A stretch of 64,000 nucleotides of DNA, taken from the NCBI GenBank assembly GCA_965237855.1, contig CBDEGK010000003.1, positions 248,001-312,000 on the forward strand, in the 5' to 3' direction. Shown in pieces: positions 15,760-24,332 of this stretch. The notes beneath the pieces are model-generated. The model did no database searches. It had not been told where the DNA came from and worked only from the letters and a program-made list of their open reading frames with translations. Source of the stretch: CBDEGK01 sp965237855. GTDB lineage: Bacteria > Pseudomonadota > Gammaproteobacteria > Pseudomonadales > Halieaceae. Made by a program: the position numbers and the translations under genes. The number at the start of each line of letters is the position of its first letter. Position 1 is the first letter of the stretch.

Positions 15760-17307
15760 ATGAACGACCACAACCAAAAAATGGAGCCGACCCGGTTTGA
15801 TCTCGGGTCAGAGCATAGGGACACTGAATCCGAACGCCAGGAATCGGTGGCGGATAATGACGCCAACGGCTCGGCGAGCATGTTGGCACGCGTCTCTCGC
15901 ACAGAATCTCAGCGCTCAGTCCTGATCGGCCTCGGCGGCCTGCTACTGGTGGCGGCCATGGTGTTTTTTTGGCTACCCACCCTGGTGTCAGAACCACAGA
16001 TCGAGCTCGCCATCCCCGAACAGTCGGCATCCCGTCTGCCCCAGGGACCCAAAGTCTCACCCTGGTCTGACGCCCAGTTACAGCGCCAGCGTAAGGCGGC
16101 CCAGAATGTTCTCGCCCTGCTGCTGGAGGAGCAATTTGCCCTTGAAGAGCTCGGTGTGCAGGAATGGGCTGACGAGGAATTCAGTGACGCTGTCGGCCTG
16201 GCTACCAAGGGAGATGAACTCTATCGGCAGCAGGAATTTCTGAGCTCCATGGAACACTACCAAATGGGTCTCGACGGCCTGTTGGCCATCAGCGCAAAGG
16301 TCCCGCAGATTTTTGAACATCACCTGCAACGCGGCCTGCAAGCCCTCGAAACCGGCGATCCCGATGCAGCAATAACCCATCTCAAGCTGGCGCAATTGAT
16401 CAACCCGATCAGCGGCGAAGTCGATCACGCTCTCGGCCGCGCGGTCAACCTGGCGCCGGTCATGGAATTGCTCCGACAAGCCCACCAGGCACACGCCGCA
16501 AATGACCTGGATCTCGCGGTAAATCTGCTGACCGAGGCCTCCGCCCTGGACCCCGAACACTCCCAGGTTCAAGCTGAGCTCCAACAAACTCGACGCGATG
16601 TGGCGCGCAGGGATTTCAATCGAGCGATGACGGCGGGGTACGACGCATTAGACCGTCGCGAATATGACGAGGCTGAACAGCAGTTCATGGGCGCCAGGCG
16701 TATCATGCCCTCCTCCGGGGAAACTGAGAGCGCGATCGCGGAAGCTCGCAACGGCCGTACCCGCACACAAATGGATCGCCTCGCTGACAAGGCTGCCGCA
16801 GCGGAGACCAGCGAAAATTGGGATCAGGCGGTGGTGGACTATCAGGCGATACTGAACATCGATGAAACCGTGGTGTTCGCCCGATCAGGCATGATTCGCA
16901 GCAAGACGCGGGCCGATCTGGACAAGCGGCTGCAAAAGATCATCGATGAGCCACATCGCCTACAGGACCAGGGGGTATACAACCGGGCCCAACAAAGCTG
17001 GCGGGAAGCTGCCAGTCTCAGCAGCGCCGGCCCCAGGCTGAAACGTCAGCTGGAGCAGGTGCGCGAGCAACTGGCACTGGCAACCATGCCAATCGCGGTG
17101 TTATTGCAATCGGATGAACTGACCGAGGTTACCGTGTACAGGGTCGCCAAGTTGGGCAGCTTTCGACGCCATCAACTGGAGCTCAAGCCGGGCACTTATA
17201 CGGCGGTGGGTGTGCGCAGCGGCTACCGCGACGTACGTCGTAAATTCACCGTGGCCCACGGAAAAACCAACCCGGTTATCGATATCTCCTGCACGGAGCC
17301 AATTTGA
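15760..17307 (+). CDS. membrane-anchored TPR protein with C-terminal PEGA-like domain
   Basis: A 515-residue protein with an N-terminal cytoplasmic part of about 45 residues, one membrane helix (about 48-72, LIGLGGLLLVAAMVFFWLP) and a long periplasmic part. TPR-like repeats run from about 145 to 425 (QEFLSSMEHYQMGLDGLL, GDPDAAITHLKLAQLINP, NDLDLAVNLLTEASALDP, REYDEAEQQFMGARRIMP). The final 75 residues look like a PEGA-type beta domain (LELKPGTYTAVGVRSGYRDV). It abuts the next gene, which has the same membrane-plus-PEGA layout, so the two products probably form a complex on the outer face of the inner membrane. Confidence 0.75.
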   Translation: MNDHNQKMEPTRFDLGSEHRDTESERQESVADNDANGSASMLARVSRTESQRSVLIGLGGLLLVAAMVFFWLPTLVSEPQIELAIPEQSASRLPQGPKVSPWSDAQLQRQRKAAQNVLALLLEEQFALEELGVQEWADEEFSDAVGLATKGDELYRQQEFLSSMEHYQMGLDGLLAISAKVPQIFEHHLQRGLQALETGDPDAAITHLKLAQLINPISGEVDHALGRAVNLAPVMELLRQAHQAHAANDLDLAVNLLTEASALDPEHSQVQAELQQTRRDVARRDFNRAMTAGYDALDRREYDEAEQQFMGARRIMPSSGETESAIAEARNGRTRTQMDRLADKAAAAETSENWDQAVVDYQAILNIDETVVFARSGMIRSKTRADLDKRLQKIIDEPHRLQDQGVYNRAQQSWREAASLSSAGPRLKRQLEQVREQLALATMPIAVLLQSDELTEVTVYRVAKLGSFRRHQLELKPGTYTAVGVRSGYRDVRRKFTVAHGKTNPVIDISCTEPI

Positions 17308-19362
17308 ATGACGGAGCCTGAGCCAGCCCCGGCCATCAAACCCGCCAGCTTTACCCCCCTGCAAGCGGTTGAGCCAGAACCCCGTTGGCGGGCACGGCCC
17401 CTGCAGTTGATACTCGGCGCGGTACTCCTGGGCTTCGCGCTGGTGATGTGGTTTCTGTTCACAGCGCGCTCGGTGCTATTTACCTTCGACCCGCCCGAGA
17501 GTTCGCTCAATATTGATGGCGGCATACAGTTTCAGCTCGGTGACCGGCACCTGCTACGACCGGGAAAGTTTCAAGTGCAGGTGTCAGCCGACGGCCATTT
17601 CCCGCTGCAACAGGAACTGACGATTAGCAATCAGGACCAGCAGGCGTTTCACTATAAGTTACAGCGCTTACCCGGCAAGCTCAGTTTCGCCAGCAAGCCC
17701 ACTCAGGCCAGTGTCGTCATCGATGGCCAGGTTATCGGCACAACGCCGCTGGCAGACATTAACGTGCAGGCTGGTGCCCATGAAATGAAAGTGCTGGCAC
17801 AGCGTTACCTACCCTATCGCGCCGATATTGATGTTACCGGCATGGGGCACAACCAGCAGTTCGATATCTCCCTGGAACCGGCCTGGGCCAATATAGCCAT
17901 CAGCAGCATGCCCGTGGGCGCCACTGTATTCGTAGACGGCGAGGCAGTCGGTGTGACGCCGGCACTGCTGGAAATACTCGAGGGCGATCACCAGATCGCA
18001 TTGCAACTGCCCCGCTACCGGGGTTGGCAACAGAACTTGAGTGTCAGTGCGGGCATCCATCAGAACCTGGAGCCCATCGTGCTGGAGCCCGCCGACGGCA
18101 TCCTGCACCTGCGCAGTACCCCGAGCCAGGCCAATGTCACCCTGGACGGTGAATACCAGGGACAAACCCCGCTATCACTGGAGCTCAGCCCGGGCAGTAG
18201 TCACCGGGTAGCTGTTTTCAAGCCCGGGCACAACAGTGCCAATCGCTCGGTCACGCTGGAACCGGAGGAAGAGCGCGACATGCAGTTGCAGCTAAAACCG
18301 CAATTGGGTGAGGTCCTGGTTCAAGTTGAGCCCACCGACGCGGAGATTTTTATCGGTGGCAAGCGAGTGGCCCGCGGCAGCCAAACCCTGTCACTGCCGG
18401 CCTTTGAACAAACCCTGGAGGTCCGGCGAGAGGGTTATCGCGGCCATCGCCAACGATTTACCCCCCGCACTGGTCTCGGTCAGATTATCAATGTAAAACT
18501 GCTGACCGAAAAAGAAGCACGTCTGGCTGCGCTGAAACCGGAATACACCACCCAGGCTGGTCAGATCATGAGCCTGTTCACTCCCGGCGACTTCACCATG
18601 GGTGCCTCTCGCCGGGAGCCCGGTCGCCGCGCCAATGAAATCTTGCACCCGGTATCCCTCACCCGCATGTTCTATCTCAGCCACCGGGAGGTGAGCAACG
18701 CCGAGTTTCGCAAGTTTCGTCAGCAGCACAGCTCCGGTCGTATTGAGGGCAACAGCCTCAATCGCGATCGCCAACCAGCGGTTATGATGAACTGGAACGA
18801 GGCGGCCTTGTACTGCAATTGGCTGAGTGCACAGGAGAAACTGCCGCCATTTTATGCAGTACAAGCCGGCGTCGTGGTCGGATTTGATGAAGATTCCCAC
18901 GGCTACCGACTACCCAGCGAAGCAGAGTGGGCCTGGATTGCCCGCAGCAGCCCCAAGGGCATATTGAAATACCCCTGGGGCAGTGATTATCCACCACAAC
19001 AGGTGCTGGAGAATTATGCCGATCACAGCAGCGCCTATATCACCGGGCGTACCGTCAATGGCTATAACGACGGCCATATCGTCAGTGCACCGACCGCCTC
19101 GTTTGAAGCAAACTATCATGGCATCTACGACCTGGGTGGTAATGTTGCCGAGTGGGTGCACGATATTTATAGCCTGTCCGAAACCAGCGGTGTGATATCA
19201 GTTGACCCACTGGGCTCACAGGACGGCAACAACCACGTTATCCGCGGTGCCAGCTGGGCCCATGGCACGGTAACCGAGCTGCGTCTGTCATTTCGCGATT
19301 ATGGGAAAGATGGCCGCGATGACGTAGGATACCGCATAGCACGTTACGCCGAGGAACGCTGA
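17308..19362 (+). CDS. membrane-anchored PEGA-repeat protein with FGE-sulfatase (SUMF1-like) domain
   Basis: A 684-residue protein. It has a cytoplasmic N-terminus, one membrane helix (about 32-53), then about four PEGA repeats between 120 and 385, each with a core like SVVIDGQVIGTTPL, TVFVDGEAVGVTPAL or NVTLDGEYQGQTPL. A formylglycine-generating-enzyme-like domain fills about 415-684 (FTMGASRREP, MNWNEAALYCNWLS, YRLPSEAEWAWIAR, DLGGNVAEWVHD, VIRGASWAHGT, VGYRIARY). The active-site cysteines of true FGE should follow RGGSW-type residues; here the segment reads WAHGTVTEL, so both are absent. No sulfatase gene is nearby. A binding or scaffolding role is more likely than catalysis. Confidence 0.85.
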   Translation: MTEPEPAPAIKPASFTPLQAVEPEPRWRARPLQLILGAVLLGFALVMWFLFTARSVLFTFDPPESSLNIDGGIQFQLGDRHLLRPGKFQVQVSADGHFPLQQELTISNQDQQAFHYKLQRLPGKLSFASKPTQASVVIDGQVIGTTPLADINVQAGAHEMKVLAQRYLPYRADIDVTGMGHNQQFDISLEPAWANIAISSMPVGATVFVDGEAVGVTPALLEILEGDHQIALQLPRYRGWQQNLSVSAGIHQNLEPIVLEPADGILHLRSTPSQANVTLDGEYQGQTPLSLELSPGSSHRVAVFKPGHNSANRSVTLEPEEERDMQLQLKPQLGEVLVQVEPTDAEIFIGGKRVARGSQTLSLPAFEQTLEVRREGYRGHRQRFTPRTGLGQIINVKLLTEKEARLAALKPEYTTQAGQIMSLFTPGDFTMGASRREPGRRANEILHPVSLTRMFYLSHREVSNAEFRKFRQQHSSGRIEGNSLNRDRQPAVMMNWNEAALYCNWLSAQEKLPPFYAVQAGVVVGFDEDSHGYRLPSEAEWAWIARSSPKGILKYPWGSDYPPQQVLENYADHSSAYITGRTVNGYNDGHIVSAPTASFEANYHGIYDLGGNVAEWVHDIYSLSETSGVISVDPLGSQDGNNHVIRGASWAHGTVTELRLSFRDYGKDGRDDVGYRIARYAEER

Positions 19363-19589
19363 TGCGATTCTTGCAACTAACAGTCATCCTCTTGTGCATG
19401 CTGATGCCATCCGCAATGGCTCAGGATGAAACAGAAGGCACCCCCAATGTCGAGACTCAGGCCGAGACTAAAGCCGAGGTCGCAGATGTCGATTCGGAGA
19501 CAGAGGTAGCACCCCCTGCCCCCGGCAAATACCAGGCCAGTGAACAAATCTCCGATGATTTGTCGGTGCCCTTCCCCGTGGATATTTAG
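19362..19589 (+). CDS. small secreted acidic protein, 75 residues
   Basis: Starts on the stop of the preceding gene (TGATG). The signal peptide is clear (VILLCMLMPSAMAQ, cleavage near residue 20). The mature 55 residues are acidic and low in complexity (VETQAETKAEVADVDSETEV), ending ISDDLSVPFPVDI. I recognise no family. It sits eight bases before the MotA/TolQ/ExbB gene and could be a periplasmic accessory peptide of that channel. Confidence 0.65.
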   Translation: MRFLQLTVILLCMLMPSAMAQDETEGTPNVETQAETKAEVADVDSETEVAPPAPGKYQASEQISDDLSVPFPVDI

Positions 19590-19597
19590 GAATTGCC

Positions 19598-20395
19598 ATG
19601 AAGCAGCGACTCTCCTCAGAATTCATTTACCAACTTTTCGCACTGCTGATTACCATCATCGTTGTGCACGCTGTTTATGTCGGCTTGATCCGGCCCAATG
19701 CCGACGCCATCCTCGAGGCGCAGATGGTGATGCAGGCGGCGGGTGAAGAGTTCGTGCCGGAACGCTCTATTTATGTCGTTATTCGCGACCTCGAGCAGGA
19801 GGCCTGTTTCATCCTGCTAATCTGGGCCTTGGCCATCATGGGTTATAAAGGCCGCCGAGCCCTGGAGGAACAACGCATCCTCGAGCGGCGCCTACTGGAA
19901 GTGCCGGAGGGCACCAGCATCCTGCCCCAGGATGCCCGTGAGTACAGCCGCAGCCTGGAAGCCCTGGATGATCAGACCCAGGATTACCTGCTGCCACGAA
20001 CGTTGATGGCGGCGCTGCAACGATTTGCCACCACCGCCAGCATTCCCGCGGTATCTAATATCATCAAGGAACAGTGTGACGGCGAATCAGATCGACTCGA
20101 TTCGGAATTGTCCATGGTGCGCTATATCGCCTGGGCGATCCCATCGATCGGCTTCATCGGTACTGTCAGGGGGATTGGTGACGCCCTCGGCCAGGCCTAC
20201 AAGGCTGTCGAGGGAGATATCAGCGGCGTGACGGTCAGCCTCGGCGTGGCTTTTAACAGCACCTTTGTGGCACTAGTGCTCAGTATCGTCATCATGTTTT
20301 GCCTGCATCAGCTACAGCTGTCACAGGAGAGGCTGGTACAGGATGCCCAGCGCTATTGCGACAAGCGCCTGATGCGTCACCTGGTGGTGCACTAA
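19598..20395 (+). CDS. MotA/TolQ/ExbB proton channel family protein
   Basis: A 265-residue inner-membrane protein. Hydrophobic segments lie at about 10-32, 66-84, 172-192 and 212-238. The last two carry the ExbB/TolQ signature AIPSIGFIGTVRGIGDAL and then VTVSLGVAFNSTFVALVLSI. The loop between segments two and three (85-170) is cytoplasmic and highly charged. In this superfamily a pentamer surrounds two single-helix ExbD/TolR/MotB partners and turns ion flow into mechanical work. No ordinary exbD is nearby; the two vWA proteins downstream have ExbD-like helices and are the likely partners. An ATG with a GGAATTGCC leader gives a well-supported start. Confidence 0.85.
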   Translation: MKQRLSSEFIYQLFALLITIIVVHAVYVGLIRPNADAILEAQMVMQAAGEEFVPERSIYVVIRDLEQEACFILLIWALAIMGYKGRRALEEQRILERRLLEVPEGTSILPQDAREYSRSLEALDDQTQDYLLPRTLMAALQRFATTASIPAVSNIIKEQCDGESDRLDSELSMVRYIAWAIPSIGFIGTVRGIGDALGQAYKAVEGDISGVTVSLGVAFNSTFVALVLSIVIMFCLHQLQLSQERLVQDAQRYCDKRLMRHLVVH

Positions 20396-20398
20396 ACC

Positions 20399-21643
20399 AT
20401 GGCCATCGCGGTACTAGACATCAATGACTGCGAGCTGAAATTGTGGCAGCAGGACCAGCTGCTGCTGGCCAGTCCCGGCTACGCCCTGTTGGATGGCCGC
20501 AATTATCGGTTCGGTCTCGATGCTCGCGACCAGGCTCGCCTGCATCCGCGCAATATCAACCACCGATTCTGGTGGCAACTCAACACCGAGCCCCTGCAAC
20601 CGAGCTTTGGCCCCAGCCGTCACACGGCCGACCTGGTGCACGGCCACCTGCAAGCCATCTATGAGCAGGGCCAACGCCCACAACAGATGATACTGGCGGT
20701 GCCGGGCGGCATGCAGAGCGAACAATTGTCGCTGTTGCTGGGCATAGTCGAACAGTGCCCTTTTGACATAGTCGGCCTGGTTGATCGCGCACTATGCGCC
20801 GGGGTTGCCACGCCACTCGAGCAGCACAGCCTGCACCTGGAGCTACAATTACACCAGGCGCTGCTGACCCGGGTTGAGTTAACGGATGGCCATGCCCAGC
20901 GCAATAACGCAACGCCGATACCTGGCGGCGGCTGGCTGGCGGTGCAGGACACCATTTGCAATGCCATCGCCGACGCCTTTATCAAGCAGACCCGCTTCGA
21001 TCCGCGACGCAAGGCAGATACGGAACAACTCCTCTACGACCAATTACCCGACATTTTGCGCCAGCTACAGCGACAGGGAGAATACAACCTGGAGTTGTCC
21101 GGCCACCGCGCACGACTGGAATACACCCTTCTGACAGAGGCCTGCAGCAACCACTGTCAGCGTATAGTTCGAACCCTGACCGACAGCCAGGCGCAGCTGC
21201 TGGTGGACGCCCGCCTGGCCCTGCTGCCGGGTTTACTCCAGCAATTACCCCGCGCCGAAGTGTTGGCCGAAGATGCCGCTGTTCAGACCATCCTGCGGCA
21301 CCATGACACCATACTCAGCAAACCCGATGACATCCGCTTCATTACCCGTTTGCCGGCACAGGAAAAATCTGCCGCCACCACCATCGAAGTAAATCCGGCG
21401 CAGACAGAGACAGAAGCCGAACCAGTAGCCGAACCAGTAGCAGGGGCCGAACCCAGCCAATACTGTATCGAGTTCAAAGGTGGCCACTATCATTTCGTGC
21501 CGGGTTCAGGTGCGCCACCCCACCTCAATGGTCAGCCGCTACAGGCCCCACAGCAACTCAATCCCGGCGACACCCTGCAGCCAGTAGAGGGTCCCGAGCT
21601 GCTAATCAAGCTGGCGGATAGGGAAAATGGCTCGCAAACGTAG
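20399..21643 (+). CDS. actin/Hsp70-like cytoplasmic protein with FHA-like C-terminal region
   Basis: A 414-residue soluble protein. The N-terminus MAIAVLDINDCELKLW, the block QQMILAVPGGMQSEQL and the segment FDIVGLVDRALCAGV resemble the phosphate-binding and inter-domain parts of Hsp70/FtsA-type ATPases, though a full set of motifs is not evident. After a Glu/Ala/Pro-rich linker (about 325-350) the last 65 residues (CIEFKGGHYHFVPG, PPHLNGQPLQAPQQLNPGDT) look like the end of an FHA-like beta sandwich. It probably works on the cytoplasmic face of the ExbB-like channel. It overlaps the next gene by 17 bases. The fold call is tentative. Confidence 0.6.
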   Translation: MAIAVLDINDCELKLWQQDQLLLASPGYALLDGRNYRFGLDARDQARLHPRNINHRFWWQLNTEPLQPSFGPSRHTADLVHGHLQAIYEQGQRPQQMILAVPGGMQSEQLSLLLGIVEQCPFDIVGLVDRALCAGVATPLEQHSLHLELQLHQALLTRVELTDGHAQRNNATPIPGGGWLAVQDTICNAIADAFIKQTRFDPRRKADTEQLLYDQLPDILRQLQRQGEYNLELSGHRARLEYTLLTEACSNHCQRIVRTLTDSQAQLLVDARLALLPGLLQQLPRAEVLAEDAAVQTILRHHDTILSKPDDIRFITRLPAQEKSAATTIEVNPAQTETEAEPVAEPVAGAEPSQYCIEFKGGHYHFVPGSGAPPHLNGQPLQAPQQLNPGDTLQPVEGPELLIKLADRENGSQT

Positions 21644-22715
21644 CGCCATCGCGTTTAACCTCAGCTTCCTGGACGTGATGTCCTGCGGCTTCGGGGCGGT
21701 GGTGCTGGTGTTTCTGATCATGGACCATGCCATCAAGGTGCAATCCAGCGAACTCAACACCGACCTCATGTCCGAGGTCAATATGCTCGAAGAAGAAGTG
21801 GTCGATGGCAATGATGGCCTGGTGCGTCTGCGCAATACCATCTCTGGGGTGGACTTCGATATGGTCGAGGCACGCGGCCTGGCGAGCCGCATCAATGAGG
21901 AGATAGATACCTACCTGGCCCTGCTCGAAAGCCTGGAAAACGAGGGCTATACCGAGCGGAGTGATATCGAGAGCTTGCAGGCCGAAATCCAGTCACTGGA
22001 GCAAGAAGTCAAGAAGCTGCGAGCCTCCAGTGATGACTCCGGCGGCATATCGGCGCGGACCTTCATCGGCGATGGCAATCGCCAGTACCTGACCGGCCTC
22101 AATCTCGGTGGCCGCAATATTATGATACTGCTGGATGCGTCGGCCAGCATGTTGGCGCCGGAGCTGGTCAATGTCATCCGCCTGCGCAATATGAGCGAAG
22201 AAGTAAAAAAACAAGCAGCGAAGTGGCAGCGCGCCATTGGCACGGTGGAATGGTTGAGTGCCCAACTGCCAGTCAACAGCGAGTACCAGATATACACCTT
22301 TAATACCCAGGCCTCCCCTCTACTAGAGGGCACCGAGGGGTCCTGGCTGGAGGTGTCCGAAAAAGAACAATTGGATACGGTGGTGGCGAAACTGAGAGAC
22401 CTGATACCCGCCGATGGCACTAGCCTTGAAAATGCCCTGACGGCGGCCCTGGCCATGTCTCCACAGCCGGATAATATTTTCCTCATCACTGACGGTCTGC
22501 CTACCCAGGGTGCAAGCCCACCGCGGGGCAATAAGGTCAGCGAACGCGACCGCCTGGAACACTTTGCCAAGGTGGTCAATCAAGTACCCCCCTCCATCCC
22601 GATCAATGTAATCCTGATGCCGATGGAAGGGGATACCATGGCCGCCAGTGAGTTCTGGAAATTGGCCCAGGCAACCTCCGGCACTTTGCTCAGCCCCTCG
22701 AAGGATTGGCCCTGA
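21627..22715 (+). CDS. vWA domain protein with ExbD/TolR-like N-terminal membrane helix
   Basis: A 362-residue protein. Residues 10-32 (FNLSFLDVMSCGFGAVVLV) form a membrane helix with a membrane-entry Asp, as in TolR and ExbD. Residues about 50-130 form a coiled coil (DIESLQAEIQSLEQEVKKL). Residues about 160-355 are a von Willebrand A domain with an intact metal-binding MIDAS set: DASAS, the Thr in DGTSLENAL, and ITDGLPT. The vWA domain should be periplasmic, where it would bind a protein partner in a metal-dependent way. The stop overlaps the next gene (TGATG), whose product has the same plan. Confidence 0.8.
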   Translation: MARKRSAIAFNLSFLDVMSCGFGAVVLVFLIMDHAIKVQSSELNTDLMSEVNMLEEEVVDGNDGLVRLRNTISGVDFDMVEARGLASRINEEIDTYLALLESLENEGYTERSDIESLQAEIQSLEQEVKKLRASSDDSGGISARTFIGDGNRQYLTGLNLGGRNIMILLDASASMLAPELVNVIRLRNMSEEVKKQAAKWQRAIGTVEWLSAQLPVNSEYQIYTFNTQASPLLEGTEGSWLEVSEKEQLDTVVAKLRDLIPADGTSLENALTAALAMSPQPDNIFLITDGLPTQGASPPRGNKVSERDRLEHFAKVVNQVPPSIPINVILMPMEGDTMAASEFWKLAQATSGTLLSPSKDWP

Positions 22716-23710
22716 TGCGTCGCCGCCGCGCCACTGACGAATTCAGCCTGTCCTTCCTGGATGTGATTTGCTGTGGATTCGGCGCAATCATTCTGCTGCT
22801 TATGATCACCAAGACCGTAGAGCCACAAATCATTGAGGCTTCCACGGTGTCACTGGAGGGGCGCATTGCCGCCCTGCAGGAGCAAGTGTTTGACCTGCGC
22901 GGTGATACCCACGTCCTCAATCGCGACCTCAACGCCAAGCACGAGCAGCTCTCTCAGCATGATGAGCGCATCGCCATTCTGCGCGGCAAGCTGGCCAGCG
23001 TTCGCTCCCTGCACCAGACACTTAATCTGCAAGCCAATAGCAACGATATAGTGACATCACAACTGGCGGTTGCGCGGCAGGCGCTGAGCGAGGAAATGAA
23101 AAGATTGCTGGGTACCCAGTACCAGAGCAAGAACCAGTTGATCGGCGGCATACCTGTGGACAGCGAGTATATTATATTCGTGATCGACACCTCCCCTTCC
23201 ATGCGCGATTACAGCTGGGATCGTATGATGAAAGAATTCGAAGCCACCCTCAGCATCTACCCGGAGGTGAAGGGCATCCAGGTCATGAACGATATGGGCA
23301 ACTACATGTTTTCCCGCTATCGCGGCAAGTGGATTCCCGACACGCCGGGAAGGCGCAAGGTAATCATGGATCGCATGCGCACCTGGGAGGTTTTCAGCAA
23401 CAGCTCCCCGGTGGAGGGCATTACCAAGGCGATTAGCACCTTTTACGACCCCGGCAAGAAAATCAGCATCTATGTGTTTGGCGACCAATTTACCGGCCAG
23501 TCTATCGAGCAAGTGGTTACCACCATAGACCGGATTAACCGCGAGGATGAGAACGGCAACCGGCTGGTTCGCATCCACGCCGTGGGCTTCCCGGTGCCAT
23601 TCCAAAGGCAGGCACATTTACAGAAGACAGTCATTCAATTTGCTACGCTGATGAGAGAGCTCACACACAGGAATGGAGGTAGTTTTGTCGGTCTTGAGGA
23701 TTATCGCTAA
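22715..23710 (+). CDS. second vWA domain protein with ExbD/TolR-like N-terminal helix
   Basis: A 331-residue paralogue of the preceding protein. The helix (FSLSFLDVICCGFGAIILL) keeps the LDV...CGFGA pattern. It is followed by a coiled coil (about 40-115) and a vWA domain starting YIIFVIDTSPSMRDYSWDR, with MIDAS residues DTSPS. I start it at the ATG at 22715, which overlaps the previous stop; a TTG nine bases upstream is less likely. Two different helices of this kind would match the two-copy stoichiometry of ExbD/TolR in ExbB-type stators, so a heterodimer is conceivable. Confidence 0.78.
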   Translation: MRRRRATDEFSLSFLDVICCGFGAIILLLMITKTVEPQIIEASTVSLEGRIAALQEQVFDLRGDTHVLNRDLNAKHEQLSQHDERIAILRGKLASVRSLHQTLNLQANSNDIVTSQLAVARQALSEEMKRLLGTQYQSKNQLIGGIPVDSEYIIFVIDTSPSMRDYSWDRMMKEFEATLSIYPEVKGIQVMNDMGNYMFSRYRGKWIPDTPGRRKVIMDRMRTWEVFSNSSPVEGITKAISTFYDPGKKISIYVFGDQFTGQSIEQVVTTIDRINREDENGNRLVRIHAVGFPVPFQRQAHLQKTVIQFATLMRELTHRNGGSFVGLEDYR

Positions 23711-24332
23711 CGCCACGATGGCAGTACTATTGAGCGCCTGCGGCGCCAATGAAGTGGTGGTGAAGGGCCAGTTTCCTCAACCGGTGCTGGAAAAGCTGCC
23801 GGTGACCCTGGGTGTATATTACAACCCGGAATTCCGCAACCATGAATTTTTTGATCGCTCTACCACCCGCGGGGAATCGGACTGGATTGTTCGCACCGGT
23901 GACGCCCAGACCCAGATGTACGACACGCTTCTCGGCGGTATGTTTGAACGGGTCATCTATCTCAATGAGCTGCCCCGGGAAGACCGGGTCGATAGCGTCG
24001 GCGCAGAGAAAGTCGATGCTGTGCTGGTGCCCCATGTCGACGAGTTGCAGTACTCCATTCCCCGCCACACCAAGATCAACGTCTTTGAGATCTGGATGAG
24101 GTATCGCTACGAACTCTATAGCCCCGAGGGGGTCGTGCTGGCGGACTGGACCATGACATCCTACGGCAAAACCCCCACTGCCTTCCAGCGCTCCGCGGAA
24201 GCGGCGGTAAATCTCGCCGCCATTGTCGCCCTGCGCGATGCGGGAGCGAATTTCGCAGTGAACTTCAGCGGGGTTCCCGAGGTCAAACAATGGCTGGAAG
24301 GAATGCAGGCGAAGCCGGGAGAAGTGCCATGA
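23673..24332 (+). CDS. predicted lipoprotein of unknown function, 219 residues
   Basis: The frame begins at the ATG at 23673 but a GGAGGT sits inside it at 23675-23680, about five bases before an in-frame TTG at 23685. Initiation at the TTG therefore seems likely and would give a normal signal peptide (SVLRIIANATMAVLLSAC) with lipobox LSAC. The mature part (LGVYYNPEFRNHEF, VDAVLVPHVDELQYSIP, YRYELYSPEGVVLADW) resembles the outer-membrane lipoprotein type in which a reporter-like alpha/beta domain is followed by a helix. It overlaps the vWA gene by 38 bases. I cannot name a family. Confidence 0.7.
   Translation: MEVVLSVLRIIANATMAVLLSACGANEVVVKGQFPQPVLEKLPVTLGVYYNPEFRNHEFFDRSTTRGESDWIVRTGDAQTQMYDTLLGGMFERVIYLNELPREDRVDSVGAEKVDAVLVPHVDELQYSIPRHTKINVFEIWMRYRYELYSPEGVVLADWTMTSYGKTPTAFQRSAEAAVNLAAIVALRDAGANFAVNFSGVPEVKQWLEGMQAKPGEVP

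Noticed and set aside
19598..20395. Zorya-type defence (ZorA) as identity of the channel protein
   Set aside because: The protein is short, lacks the long ZorA tail, and no ZorB (OmpA domain), ZorC/D or ZorE genes are near.
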